Source: Myxococcales bacterium
GTDB taxonomy: Bacteria; Myxococcota_A; Polyangia; Polyangiales; Houyiibacteriaceae
DNA length: 64,000 nucleotides
Assembly: GCA_024640845.1 (NCBI GenBank)
Contig: JAHEEE010000005.1
Span: 28,922 to 92,921, forward strand
Direction of reading: 5' to 3'
The position numbers were made by a program, and so were the translations under genes. The notes below the pieces were generated by a model. The model saw only the letters and a list, made by a program, of their open reading frames with translations, did not search any database and had not been told where the DNA came from. Below are positions 1 to 9,264 of the stretch, piece after piece. The stretch's first letter is position 1. Each line of letters begins with the position of its first letter.

Positions 1-1
1 C

Positions 2-352
2 GTGGAGTGGACTTCTCCGAAGCCCTACGCCAAGAACGCCACTCGCAACGTCTCATTGACGGGCGGAATGATGGTGAAGGAGCTCTTCTTTCACTGGGAA
101 GAAAACGAGCGCATCGCGTTCTACGTCACCGAATCGACCATTCCAGGCCTTTCGAAGTTCGCAGAAGACTACAGAGTCGAACGCGTTGGACCGAATGAAA
201 CGCGACTGACCTGGACCGTGGCGATCGAGAACCAGGGTTTCATGCGGTACCTCAACGCGATCACTGCGCCGCTCATGAAGCTCGTGTTCCAGAGCTGGCT
301 CAGGAAGTATAAGAAGATCCTCGAGGCGCCCGCTACCCACCCCGCAAGCTAA
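2..352 (+). CDS. SRPBCC (START-like) protein, C-terminal part
   Basis: The frame is open from the window edge, so the true start lies upstream and only about 116 C-terminal residues are visible. The pattern is that of the SRPBCC/polyketide-cyclase-like lipid-binding fold: a beta-strand ending in T-R-L-T-W-T followed by a long C-terminal helix (FMRYLNAITAPLMKLVFQSW). The family binds hydrophobic ligands; the ligand here cannot be told. It is one of several SRPBCC-like proteins in the window (13095-13523, 35565-36011, 42128-42658), and a fragment resembling its last helix lies at 2073-2108. Confidence 0.7.
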   Translation: MEWTSPKPYAKNATRNVSLTGGMMVKELFFHWEENERIAFYVTESTIPGLSKFAEDYRVERVGPNETRLTWTVAIENQGFMRYLNAITAPLMKLVFQSWLRKYKKILEAPATHPAS

Positions 353-428
353 ATCGGGCACGCGGAGATCTCGATGCCGCGAACCGCGCGCGCCTTCGCC
401 GAACTCGCGAGAAGCGCTGGACGACACT

Positions 429-2018
429 ATGCTGGCGAGCATGCCCCAGCTAGAGGTCACGTCGTGGGACCTTGCCATTTTGATCGGCTACGTCGTCCTC
501 ACCCGCATCGCCTTCGGATGGTTCTTCGCGAGGCAAACACGTGGAGAAGGCGCCGAGGGCTACTTCCTCGCCAGCCATCGGATGCGTTGGCCGATCATTG
601 GGCTTTCCTTCTACGTCGCCAACATGGGCGGCAGCAGCTTCGTCGGGCTTCCTGGAGCCGGATATCATAGTGGCATCAGCGTCTTTCACTACGAGTGGAT
701 GCCGGCGCTGCTCTTGATTCTGTTCTCGATGTTTTTTCTGCCGGTGTTCTTGCGCACCCGGATTTACACGGCCCCTCAATACCTCGAGGAACGCTTCGGC
801 CGCGGCTCCCGCGTCGCATTCTCTGCGATGCTGCTCGTCACCAGCATGCTCGTCGATGCGCCTGGCTCGCTCTACGCCGGCGCGATGGTTCTCAAGACCT
901 TGCTTCCTGGTGTCTCGATCTGGATCACGATCACCGTCGCGGCGCTGGCGGCCGGCGTGTACATCTCCTTCGGCGGCCTCGGGGCGGTCGTCGCCAACGA
1001 CGCCCTGCAAGCGCTTCTCATTCTTGCCGGCGGAATCGTCATCGCCGTTCTGGCCTGGCAAGCGGTCCCCTCCTGGGACGCGGTCGTACAAGCCGCCCCG
1101 CCAGGGGCGCTCAATCTCATGCAACCTGCCGATGATCCGATCATGCCGTGGCCGGGCATCGTTGGGGTGTTCATCGTCGGGATGTATTTCTGGTGCACCA
1201 ACCAATTCATCATCCAGCGCGCGCTCGGGGCGCAGACGCTCGATGATGGTCGGTGGGGCGCTTTGTTTGCGGGCCTGCTGAAGCTGCCGAACCTCTTCAT
1301 CCTCATCCTGCCCGGCGTGTTGGCCACGGTCCTCTACCCGGATCTCGAGAATCCCGACCTCGTGTTTCCGATGCTGGCGTTCGACCTGCTGCCGGTCGGG
1401 CTTCGAGGCTTCATGCTGGCGGTGCTTGCCGCGGCGATGCTATCGAGCTTGGAAGCGATTCTTCACTCGGGCGCGACCTTGTTCACGATGGACTTCGTCC
1501 AACCCGCGCGACCAGAAATCGACACCCAGGGGCTCGCACGCTGGGGCCGCGTGACCACGCTGGTCTTCATGGTCTTCGCCGTCCTTTGGACGCCTCAGAT
1601 CTCGCGTTTTCCGACCCTTTGGCAGTACCTGCAATCGATCCTCTCGTATCTGACGCCCCCGATCGTGGCCGTGTTCCTGCTGGGGTTGTTCTGGCGACGC
1701 GCAAACGGTGCTGGCGCGCTTGCGGGTCTCGTCGTGGGAGTTCCGCTCGGCGTTGCCAGCTGGGCTGCGGTCGAGTTGTTCGGATTGTTCGAGCTTCAGT
1801 TTCTCTACGCTGCCCAGATCATGTTTGCGCTCGGTGTGGTGCTCGTCGTCGGGGTCAGCCTGCTGACACCTGCACCCCCTGAGCAGAAGGTCGAGGGGCA
1901 TGTCTGGCGACCAAGCGATGCGGCCGTTGCGCTCGGCACGCCGTGGTACCGAGACTATCGCTACCAGTCGGCACTCCTCGGACTGCTCACGCTCGGCACC
2001 GTGGTCTGGTGGTGGTGA
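429..2018 (+). CDS. sodium:solute symporter family transporter
   Basis: A 529-residue polytopic membrane protein with about 13 hydrophobic segments, the length and layout of the SSS/SLC5 family. The N-terminal region has the family pattern around residues 50-75 (YFLASHR, then NMGGSSFVGLPG), which forms the first core helices near the sodium site. Family members import sugars, carboxylates, amino acids or vitamins with sodium; the substrate is not evident. An alternative ATG lies four codons downstream at 441. No partner gene is adjacent: the upstream SRPBCC gene ends 76 bases before, and the next gene (ackA) is convergent. Confidence 0.85.
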   Translation: MLASMPQLEVTSWDLAILIGYVVLTRIAFGWFFARQTRGEGAEGYFLASHRMRWPIIGLSFYVANMGGSSFVGLPGAGYHSGISVFHYEWMPALLLILFSMFFLPVFLRTRIYTAPQYLEERFGRGSRVAFSAMLLVTSMLVDAPGSLYAGAMVLKTLLPGVSIWITITVAALAAGVYISFGGLGAVVANDALQALLILAGGIVIAVLAWQAVPSWDAVVQAAPPGALNLMQPADDPIMPWPGIVGVFIVGMYFWCTNQFIIQRALGAQTLDDGRWGALFAGLLKLPNLFILILPGVLATVLYPDLENPDLVFPMLAFDLLPVGLRGFMLAVLAAAMLSSLEAILHSGATLFTMDFVQPARPEIDTQGLARWGRVTTLVFMVFAVLWTPQISRFPTLWQYLQSILSYLTPPIVAVFLLGLFWRRANGAGALAGLVVGVPLGVASWAAVELFGLFELQFLYAAQIMFALGVVLVVGVSLLTPAPPEQKVEGHVWRPSDAAVALGTPWYRDYRYQSALLGLLTLGTVVWWW

Positions 2019-2072
2019 AGAGTCGAGAAGACACCGGCCGGGCGGACTCATCGACTTTGATGCCCGTCCGCG

Positions 2073-2108
2073 CTGTTCCAGAGATGGCTCGAGAAGTATG
2101 AGAGGGAT
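2073..2108 (+). pseudogene. possible SRPBCC gene fragment
   Basis: About 36 bases between the symporter and ackA closely resemble bases 288-323, the last helix of the SRPBCC gene at the window start. Read in frame they give LFQRWLEKYE against VFQSWLRKYK. A stop codon lies in frame about five codons upstream (2058-2060) and no longer similarity is seen. It may be a leftover of a duplicated SRPBCC gene, or chance. Confidence 0.3.
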
Positions 2109-2257
2109 TCCGCCCGACCAAGGCGCTTGCTTGACTCGCGAACGCTGCGCTCCGCTGCTTCGACTTGCCGCCGATCTCCAATCCGTTACGCGTCGGATAT
2201 GCCGAAGATCGACCGCGTGACTGCCCCGACCTCCCAGCACAAGGACGGGACACCGTA

Positions 2258-3472
2258 TTAAGCGCTCGGAGCGCGCTGAATGCAGCGCAGGGTCTCCTCG
2301 GCGATCTCGAGCTCCTCGTTGGTAGGCACGACCCACACCTCGACCGGCGCTCCTCGCCGATGGATTGGCCGGGCGCCCGTCGCGTTGGCTCGGTTTCGGG
2401 CGTCATCGAGCTCGATGCCCAGAGCCTCGAGTCCCTCGCAGGCTCGCTCGCGAATCTCCGGTGAGTTCTCGCCGACGCCCGCCGTGAAGACGATTGCATC
2501 GACCTGGCGCAGCGCTGCCATGTATGCGCCGATGTACTTGCGCAGGCGGTACGTGTAGACGTCCAACGCAAGTCGAGCCGACGCATCGCCCGAGGCTTCG
2601 CGTCGCAGAACGTCTCGCATGTCACCGACGCCGCAGAGGCCCACGAGCCCGGACGCCTTGTTGAGGCTGGCGTCGATCTGCGCGATGTCCACACCGGCGT
2701 GTCGCACCAAGTGCGTGAGCACCCCAGGGTCGAGGTCGCCACCCCGCGTCCCCATGACCAGGCCTTCGAGCGGTGTCAGACCCATCGACGTGTCCACGCT
2801 CTTGCCATTCGCAATGGCGGTCGCGCTCGCACCGTTGCCGAGGTGTAACACGATGAGATTGAGCTCTTCGAGAGGCCGGTCGAGCTCGCGAGCCGTCTGC
2901 TTCGCCACATAGGCATGCGAGGTCCCGTGGAACCCATAGCGACGCACCCCGTGGGATCGATACCATTCGTCAGGGACGGCGTATCGATAGGCGCGGGGCG
3001 GGATGGTCTGATGGAAGGCCGTGTCGAACACAGCAACCTGCGGGACATCCGGTCGGCGAGCCATGGACACCTCGATGCCCAAAAGGTTGGCTGGGTTGTG
3101 CAGTGGTGCCAGAGGCTCGAGCTCCCGGATGGCGGCGATCACCTGGTTGTCGATCAGAGAAGGCTCTCGAAAGGCTTCGCCCCCGTGAACGACGCGGTGT
3201 CCGATCGCATGGAGCTCGCTGCCACTCCCCACTGCGCCGTCTTCAGCGAGGAGATCGGCGATTCGGTCGAGGGCTGCGCCGTGGTCCCGGATCTCGCACA
3301 AAGCGGTGCTTTCCCGGAACGTTCCGCCTCCATCTTGTTGGCCGTAAACGAGTCGGCTGCCCGAATCCCCGATGCGCTCGGCGGCGCCTCTCGCGAGGAG
3401 GGTCCGCTCCGCCATGTCGAAGAGCTGGTACTTCAACGAAGAGCTTCCGGAGTTGAGAACCAAGATTTTCAC
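2258..3472 (-). CDS. ackA: acetate kinase
   Basis: Makes ATP and acetate from acetyl phosphate and ADP, the second step of the Pta-AckA pathway. The 404-residue length is normal. Visible family signatures are the N-terminal NSGSSSLKYQ, the HRVVHGGEAF block, FDTAFHQ, RRYGFHGTSH, the phosphate loop HLGNGAS and TRGGDLDPG. The start is GTG at 3472, whose GTGA overlaps the stop of pta, so the pair is very probably translationally coupled. The stop is convergent with the symporter gene, about 240 bases away. Confidence 0.96.
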   Translation of the reverse strand: MKILVLNSGSSSLKYQLFDMAERTLLARGAAERIGDSGSRLVYGQQDGGGTFRESTALCEIRDHGAALDRIADLLAEDGAVGSGSELHAIGHRVVHGGEAFREPSLIDNQVIAAIRELEPLAPLHNPANLLGIEVSMARRPDVPQVAVFDTAFHQTIPPRAYRYAVPDEWYRSHGVRRYGFHGTSHAYVAKQTARELDRPLEELNLIVLHLGNGASATAIANGKSVDTSMGLTPLEGLVMGTRGGDLDPGVLTHLVRHAGVDIAQIDASLNKASGLVGLCGVGDMRDVLRREASGDASARLALDVYTYRLRKYIGAYMAALRQVDAIVFTAGVGENSPEIRERACEGLEALGIELDDARNRANATGARPIHRRGAPVEVWVVPTNEELEIAEETLRCIQRAPSA

Positions 3473-5568
3473 GACTTGTCTTCGTGCGACTGAGCCTGAA
3501 TTGCGGTCACCGCCACCGTGTTCACGATGTCGGGCACACTGCAGCCGCGGCTCAGGTCGTTGACGGGTTTGTTCAGGCCCTGCAGCACCGGACCGATCGC
3601 CACGGCATTCGCCGAGCGCTGCACCGCCTTGTATGTGTTGTTCCCGGTGTTGAGGTCGGGGAAGATCAGAACGGTCGCGCGCCCTGCCACGGCGCTGCCC
3701 GGAAGCTTCTTGTTTGCGACCTCGACATCTACGGCAGCGTCGTACTGGATGGGGCCTTCGATCTCGAGATCCGGTCGGCGCGAGCGCGCGATCGCAGTGG
3801 CTTCCCGGACTTTAGCAACGTCCTCTCCTGATCCGGAAGCTCCGGTCGAATAGGAAAGCATGGCAACGCGCGGCTCGATGCCGAAGGTTGCCGCCGTCTC
3901 TGCTGAGCTGATGGCGATGTCCGCGAGCTCTTCGGCATTCGGGTTAGGGTTCACTGCGCAGTCGCCGTAGACCAACACCCGGTCGCGCAAGCACATCAGA
4001 AAGACGCTCGAGACCACCGAAACGCCTTTGCGGGTTCGGATGAACTCCAACGCCGGCCTAATCGTGTGCGCTGTCGTGTGCGCGGCGCCGGAGACCATCC
4101 CATCGGCTCTTCCCTGGTGTACCATCATCGAACCGAAGTAACTCACGTCCCCCATGACATCGTAGGCCCGCTCCTCGGTCACACCTCTGTGCTTTCGGAG
4201 CTCGAGATAGACATCCGCAAAGCTACGCCGCCATTCCGAGGTCAGAGGATCGATGATCTCGGCGCCGTCGAGTTGGACACCGAGTGTGGAGGCGAGCTCC
4301 CGGATCTCTCTCGGGTTTCCTAGCAGTGTCAGGTTTGCCACGCGTCGCCGCAGCAGGATCTCCGAGGCGCGCAGGATGCGCTCGTCGGTCCCTTCTGGCA
4401 GCACGATGTGTTGGCGGCTGACTTTGGCTCGCTCGATCAGCTCGTACTCGAAGCGAAGCGGTGTCATCCGTGGCGAATGGCTCACTTGGATGCGCTCCGC
4501 GAGCTCCGATAGGTCGACGTGCTCCTCGAAGAGTCCGAGCGCGGTCGCGATCTTGCGATCGTTGCCCGCCCTGATCGCCCCAGCGAGCTCGCTGAGCTTG
4601 GCGGCGATGCCGAACGTGTCGTTCGCCACCCCGATCACCGGGACCGATGTGCGCCTCAAGCCCCTGATGAGCTGGGCTACGGGCTCGGCCGGCTCCAAGC
4701 CACCCGTCAGAACGACACCGGCGATGTCGGGGAATGACTCGGAGCGCACCGAGGCCAGGCATGCGAGCAAGACGTCGGCACGATCGCCGCCGGCGATCAC
4801 CACTGCGCCGGGCTCAAGGCGCGGCAAGAGGTTAGGCACCTCCATCGCCGCAACCGCGAACCCTCGAGCGAGGCCCTGAAGGCGTTGCTGGTCACCGAAA
4901 AGCAACTTCCCATCGAGTGCGCTCATAATCTCGGACAGAGTGGGGTGCCCCAGGGTTTCGTCCTCGGGCACGACGTACACCGGCTCCTCGCCGTTCCACC
5001 TTCCGGCGAAACCCTCCTTAACCTCTTCGACTCGTTCGTGCGCAACCCGGTTGACTAGGGTGGCGACGATCGAGCAGTCCTCGCGCGCAAAGGCACGCCG
5101 CGCCGCCCTGACGTCCTCGACGATGGCTTCTGGCTCGCGGCCTTGTCCGTTCGCGACGAAGAACACCGGACACGCGAGGTGAGCGGCCACGCGTGCGTTG
5201 AACTCGAACTCGAAGGCCGCGCCCACGCCAGAGTAGTCGGTCCCCTCGCACACGACGAAGTCGCACTCGGACTCGAGCTTCTTGTAGCGGCTGAGAATGC
5301 GCGCCAGCAGCTCGTCCGACTGGTCGGCTCCCACCATGGCACGGGCCTCGTCGTAGGGGCCGCCGCTCGAGGTGTCAGCATCGGGGCGCAGCTCATAGCG
5401 CGATCGCATGAGCGCAATCTCGCGATCGGCCTCTGCCGCACCATTGACCACCGGTCGAAAGAACCCGAGTCGCTCCACCCGTCGAGATGCCAGCTCCATC
5501 AAACCAAGCGCCGCCAACGACTTCCCGGCGCGCGCTTGAATCGACGCAATGTAAACGCTTGTTGCCAA
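3469..5568 (-). CDS. pta: phosphate acetyltransferase (long form)
   Basis: Converts acetyl-CoA and phosphate to acetyl phosphate and CoA, feeding ackA directly downstream. At 699 residues it is the long form: an N-terminal P-loop-like dethiobiotin-synthetase-type domain (ASIQARAGKS near residue 10), a central DRTGG-type domain, and a C-terminal PTA_PTB catalytic domain from about residue 370 (VLPEGTDERIL, YFGSMMVHQGRADGMVSGA, SYSTGASGSG). The start appears to be TTG at 5568 with an AAAGG-like ribosome site upstream. The stop overlaps ackA by four bases. The stress protein gene on the other strand starts about 130 bases away, so the two operons share a short divergent promoter region. Confidence 0.95.
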   Translation of the reverse strand: MATSVYIASIQARAGKSLAALGLMELASRRVERLGFFRPVVNGAAEADREIALMRSRYELRPDADTSSGGPYDEARAMVGADQSDELLARILSRYKKLESECDFVVCEGTDYSGVGAAFEFEFNARVAAHLACPVFFVANGQGREPEAIVEDVRAARRAFAREDCSIVATLVNRVAHERVEEVKEGFAGRWNGEEPVYVVPEDETLGHPTLSEIMSALDGKLLFGDQQRLQGLARGFAVAAMEVPNLLPRLEPGAVVIAGGDRADVLLACLASVRSESFPDIAGVVLTGGLEPAEPVAQLIRGLRRTSVPVIGVANDTFGIAAKLSELAGAIRAGNDRKIATALGLFEEHVDLSELAERIQVSHSPRMTPLRFEYELIERAKVSRQHIVLPEGTDERILRASEILLRRRVANLTLLGNPREIRELASTLGVQLDGAEIIDPLTSEWRRSFADVYLELRKHRGVTEERAYDVMGDVSYFGSMMVHQGRADGMVSGAAHTTAHTIRPALEFIRTRKGVSVVSSVFLMCLRDRVLVYGDCAVNPNPNAEELADIAISSAETAATFGIEPRVAMLSYSTGASGSGEDVAKVREATAIARSRRPDLEIEGPIQYDAAVDVEVANKKLPGSAVAGRATVLIFPDLNTGNNTYKAVQRSANAVAIGPVLQGLNKPVNDLSRGCSVPDIVNTVAVTAIQAQSHEDKS

Positions 5569-5696
5569 CTGCTGCCTTTCGGGCGGCGCAGGATGCCACC
5601 GGACGGATGGTTATTCAACGCCGGGCTCACGGAGCAGAATTGCAGTGCCCGAGGCGCTCTGGTAAGGCACTCAGCGAACGTTCTTTCAAGATCGGG

Positions 5697-6563
5697 ATGA
5701 CAGCAGTTCCGGTTGGATCAGTCATGCTTCATTTCGCCTACGACGGGTCGATTCACGGCGACTGGGTTGCGCGCTACGCGATGCGGATGGCAACGCGGCT
5801 TCCGGAGCCGAGGCTCCAAGTGCTGCACATCCGAGACGGGCAACGCTCGGACTCCGTCCTCGAGAAAGGCCTCGCGCGGATCGAATCCGAATGCGCATCG
5901 CTGTCGGTGCCGTGTGAGCTCGCAGTGCATCCGGCGCGCGGCGGTGTGGCAGCAACGCTGCTCAGGCTCGTCCCGCAGCGTCGCGATCACTATCTCGTTT
6001 GCGGAACTCGCGCCCGCCACAGAGGCCGCGGGTTCTTGGCGGGAACGGTCTCGCAGCAGCTGCTGCGCGAGGGACGCTGTCAGGTTCTGTCGCTCCGGGT
6101 CATTCAGCCTGGTCTACTAGGAGGGCCCCGCAGCTTCCTCGTTCCTGTTAGCGGTCGGCCCGAGGGTATTCAGGTGGGATTGCCCTTTCTTCGTTTGTTG
6201 GTGCCGGAGTCTGCTCATCTGGAAGTCCTCCTCGTCCGTCGCATGAGCCGCCAACGGTTTCGAGGCATCAGCCACCAAGAGGCTGCACACGTGATCCAGC
6301 GAGGAGAGTCCTACGTTCGCGGCATCGAGCAATCGCTGAGCACCGAGCTGCACATGCCAATTGGCCGGCTCGACGCCGCGGTCGTCCTTTCTGACGACCT
6401 GCCCAAAGAAATCGTCATCCAGGCGAACAAGGCCAAGTCTCAAATCATCTACATGGGTGCGTCTGCAGTGTCGCTTCGTCAGCGTTCCGTGTACGGCAGT
6501 CCGATCGAGCAGGTCTTGCGAAGCGCGTCGTGTGATATCGCCATCTATGGGACTCCGTCGTGA
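5697..6563 (+). CDS. tandem universal stress protein-like protein
   Basis: Cytoplasmic nucleotide-binding-fold protein of about 288 residues with two UspA-like halves. The first runs from the start to about residue 140 (HFAYDGSIHGDWVARYAMR ... CGTRARHRGRGFLAGTVSQQLL). The second starts at RSFLVPVSGRPEG and ends at IIYMGASAVSLRQRSVYG, SPIEQVLRSASCDIAIYG. The frame is open further upstream but would run into pta, so ATG 5697 is preferred; ATG 5724 is possible. The stop overlaps the P-type ATPase start (GTGA), which suggests this Usp partners or regulates that transporter. Confidence 0.8.
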   Translation: MTAVPVGSVMLHFAYDGSIHGDWVARYAMRMATRLPEPRLQVLHIRDGQRSDSVLEKGLARIESECASLSVPCELAVHPARGGVAATLLRLVPQRRDHYLVCGTRARHRGRGFLAGTVSQQLLREGRCQVLSLRVIQPGLLGGPRSFLVPVSGRPEGIQVGLPFLRLLVPESAHLEVLLVRRMSRQRFRGISHQEAAHVIQRGESYVRGIEQSLSTELHMPIGRLDAAVVLSDDLPKEIVIQANKAKSQIIYMGASAVSLRQRSVYGSPIEQVLRSASCDIAIYGTPS

Positions 6564-9250
6564 GTCAGATCCACGAGGTAGCTCCGGAGCGCGTGTTCGA
6601 ATCGCTCCAGAGCCGTGCGGAAGGCCTAACGGAAGAGGAGGCTGCGGAGCGTCTGCGCGAGCTCGGTAAGAACACCTTGGGTGCACCCGTTCGGTTTCGG
6701 TTGGTCCGAAGCCTATTCCGGCAGTTGACCAACTTCTTCAGCCTCCTGCTCGACGTAGCTGCGGGCCTCTGTTTCGTCGCCAATGCGATGCAGCCCGGGG
6801 AGCGGATGGACGTCCTCGGATGGGCCCTGCTCGGCGTCTCGCTCCTCAACGCCTTGTTTGCGTTCTTTCAGGAGTACAGGGCGGAGCGCGCCATGCAGGC
6901 CTTGGCGCAGTTCCTGCCCCCACGTCTGGTGTTGCGCCGCGATGGCCGCGAGCTCGAGATGCTTGCCGAGGACGTCGTCCCCGGAGATGTGGTTTTGATC
7001 CGGGAAGGCGATCGGATTTCCGCCGATGCACGACTGGTCGAGTCCAACGACCTCCTGGTCAACAACGCGCCGCTCACCGGTGAATCCGCCGCAGTGGTTC
7101 TGACGGAAGCCATCGAGTCCGGACGCCTCATCGACAGCACGAACATCGTCTTCGCGGGTTGCTCGGTTCTCAAAGGTTCAGGCGTCGCTGTCGTGTTCGC
7201 CACCGGGGAGCGGACCCAGTTCGGCAAGGTGGCGGCGCTTTCCCGCGACATCCGACGGCCTGCCTCCCCGCTCGAGCGACAGACCACGCACATGGTCCGG
7301 GTGCTGACGGTGATTGCGGTGACGATGGGCCTGGGCTTCTTCACCTATGGGGTCTTCGCGGGGCGCCCCCTCTGGGTGAATCTCGTCTTCATGCTCGGGA
7401 TCATCGTTGCGAACGTTCCCGAGGGTTTGCTCCCTACGTTCACCCTGTCGCTCGCGATGGGGAGCTTGCGGATGGCCCGCAAGAACGTGCTCGTCAAGAG
7501 CCTCAACGCGGTGGAGGCTCTCGGCGCGGTCCACGCGATCTGCACCGACAAGACCGGCACGCTCACGCTCAACCAGCTTTCGATCGCGCGGATGGTCGAT
7601 GCGAGAGCCGGCGAAATTCCGCCGTCAGACCCGAGGCGCGCGAGCCTGCTCCTCTCGGGTCTCATCGCAAGTGAAGTCCACCGGCAAGGGGACAAATGGA
7701 CGGGGGATCCGCTCGACGTCGCCCTTGCTGAGATGTTCGCGAACGAAGTGGGCGACGTGGACGAAGTTGAACAGCGTATTACGCGCCGATTCGCGTTCGA
7801 CGTCCGCAAACGAAGGTCGGCCGGGGTCTCGGAGGATCGAAGCGAATCGGTCGTCGCGGTCAAGGGCGCCTGGGAGGCTCTCCGCCCGTTGATCGACGAG
7901 ATCGCGGAGCCGGACGGGACCGCGCGCAGAGCGACAGAGGAGTCGCTCACCGAGACCGACGGGCTCGTCGATGAGCTCGCGGGCGAGGGGCAGCGGGTCA
8001 TCGCGATCGGCAGGCGCAGTCTCGGGGCCGATGCTGACGACGAAGATCAAGACCGGCTCGAACGAGGGCTCTCGCTGCTGGGATTCCTCTGCCTAGAAGA
8101 TCCCCTTCGCGCCGAAGTTCCCGGTGCCGTGAACGAATGCCACGAGGCGGGCATTCGGGTTCTGCTCGTCACCGGCGACCATCCCCGAACTGCCGCGGCG
8201 GTGGCGCGCAAGGCCCAGATCCTACCGAGCGCTGATTCGCCGGAAGGAGATGAGCAAAGGGTTCTAGTCACGGGCGACACACTTGAGCGTCTGCGGCAAG
8301 ACGAGCTCTGCGACCTCCTCGAAAGAGGCGCTTGCGTCTTCGCGCGGACGACGCCGGAACAGAAGATGAAGATCGTCACCGCGCTCAAGCGCCTCGGCCT
8401 GGTCGTCGCAATGACGGGCGACGGCGTCAACGACGCGCCGGCCCTCAAAGCGGCCGATGTCGGTGTGGCGATGGGTGTGGGAGGCACCGACGTTGCCCGC
8501 GAGGCCGCTCAAATCATCTTGCTCGATGACAATTTCGCATCGATCGTCGCAGGAGTCGCCGAGGGTCGAACGATCTTCGACAATATCGGGAAGTTCACCA
8601 ACTACGTGCTGGTGAGCAACGGCCCTGAAATCCTCCCGTACCTGATCTACATTCTCTTTCCGGTGCCGCTCGCGCTGACGATCATTCAGATTCTCGCGAT
8701 CGACCTCGGTACGGACATCATTCCCTCGATGGCGCTCGGCCAGGAACCGACCGACCAAGACACGATGAAGCGGCCCCCGCGCAGCCGCGATGCGCCGCTG
8801 CTCAACTTTCGCCTAGTCGCGCACAGTTACTTCTTCCTCGGCCTGATCGAGGCGGCGTATTCGCTCTTTCTCTTCTTTTGGGTGCTGCACGCCGGGGGCT
8901 GGCGCTACGGAGATCGGCTAAGCGCTGCTGACCCCCTGTACCAATCGGCGACGGGGCTCGCGCTTGCGACGATCATGCTGATGCAGATAGGCAATCTCAT
9001 CGGTCGCCGCTCCGCGACCCGCTCGGGCTTGGATCGCGGGCTTTTCACCAACCGCCTCATTCTGATTGGGTTCGCGTTGGAAATCCTTTTCTCGTGGGGC
9101 GCCCTCTACTTCCCCCCGCTTTGTCGCGTGCTCGGCACCGGCCCTGTCTCCTTGCCGATGTTCGCAATGGCATGGCTCGGCGCCCCACTCATCTTTGCCG
9201 CTGACTACTTACGCAAACGGACGTTGGCTGCATTTGCATCGAGGCGGTGA
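6560..9250 (+). CDS. P2-type cation-transporting ATPase
   Basis: Membrane ion pump of 896 residues with the complete P2 architecture: cation-ATPase N-domain at the start (LTEEEAAERLRELGKN), actuator motif TGES at residues 173-176, the M4 motif NVPEGLLPT, phosphorylation motif DKTGT with Asp330, hinge motif TGDGVNDAPALKAADVG, and about six C-terminal membrane segments. PEGLL followed by a MARKN-LVK-L-AVE block resembles Na+/K+-type (IIC) pumps more than Ca2+ pumps, so sodium or another monovalent cation is plausible but unproven. The GTG start overlaps the upstream stress-protein stop by four bases, which implies translational coupling. It is convergent with the gene at 9265. Confidence 0.93.
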   Translation: MSQIHEVAPERVFESLQSRAEGLTEEEAAERLRELGKNTLGAPVRFRLVRSLFRQLTNFFSLLLDVAAGLCFVANAMQPGERMDVLGWALLGVSLLNALFAFFQEYRAERAMQALAQFLPPRLVLRRDGRELEMLAEDVVPGDVVLIREGDRISADARLVESNDLLVNNAPLTGESAAVVLTEAIESGRLIDSTNIVFAGCSVLKGSGVAVVFATGERTQFGKVAALSRDIRRPASPLERQTTHMVRVLTVIAVTMGLGFFTYGVFAGRPLWVNLVFMLGIIVANVPEGLLPTFTLSLAMGSLRMARKNVLVKSLNAVEALGAVHAICTDKTGTLTLNQLSIARMVDARAGEIPPSDPRRASLLLSGLIASEVHRQGDKWTGDPLDVALAEMFANEVGDVDEVEQRITRRFAFDVRKRRSAGVSEDRSESVVAVKGAWEALRPLIDEIAEPDGTARRATEESLTETDGLVDELAGEGQRVIAIGRRSLGADADDEDQDRLERGLSLLGFLCLEDPLRAEVPGAVNECHEAGIRVLLVTGDHPRTAAAVARKAQILPSADSPEGDEQRVLVTGDTLERLRQDELCDLLERGACVFARTTPEQKMKIVTALKRLGLVVAMTGDGVNDAPALKAADVGVAMGVGGTDVAREAAQIILLDDNFASIVAGVAEGRTIFDNIGKFTNYVLVSNGPEILPYLIYILFPVPLALTIIQILAIDLGTDIIPSMALGQEPTDQDTMKRPPRSRDAPLLNFRLVAHSYFFLGLIEAAYSLFLFFWVLHAGGWRYGDRLSAADPLYQSATGLALATIMLMQIGNLIGRRSATRSGLDRGLFTNRLILIGFALEILFSWGALYFPPLCRVLGTGPVSLPMFAMAWLGAPLIFAADYLRKRTLAAFASRR

Positions 9251-9264
9251 CGATACGCCCCGCG

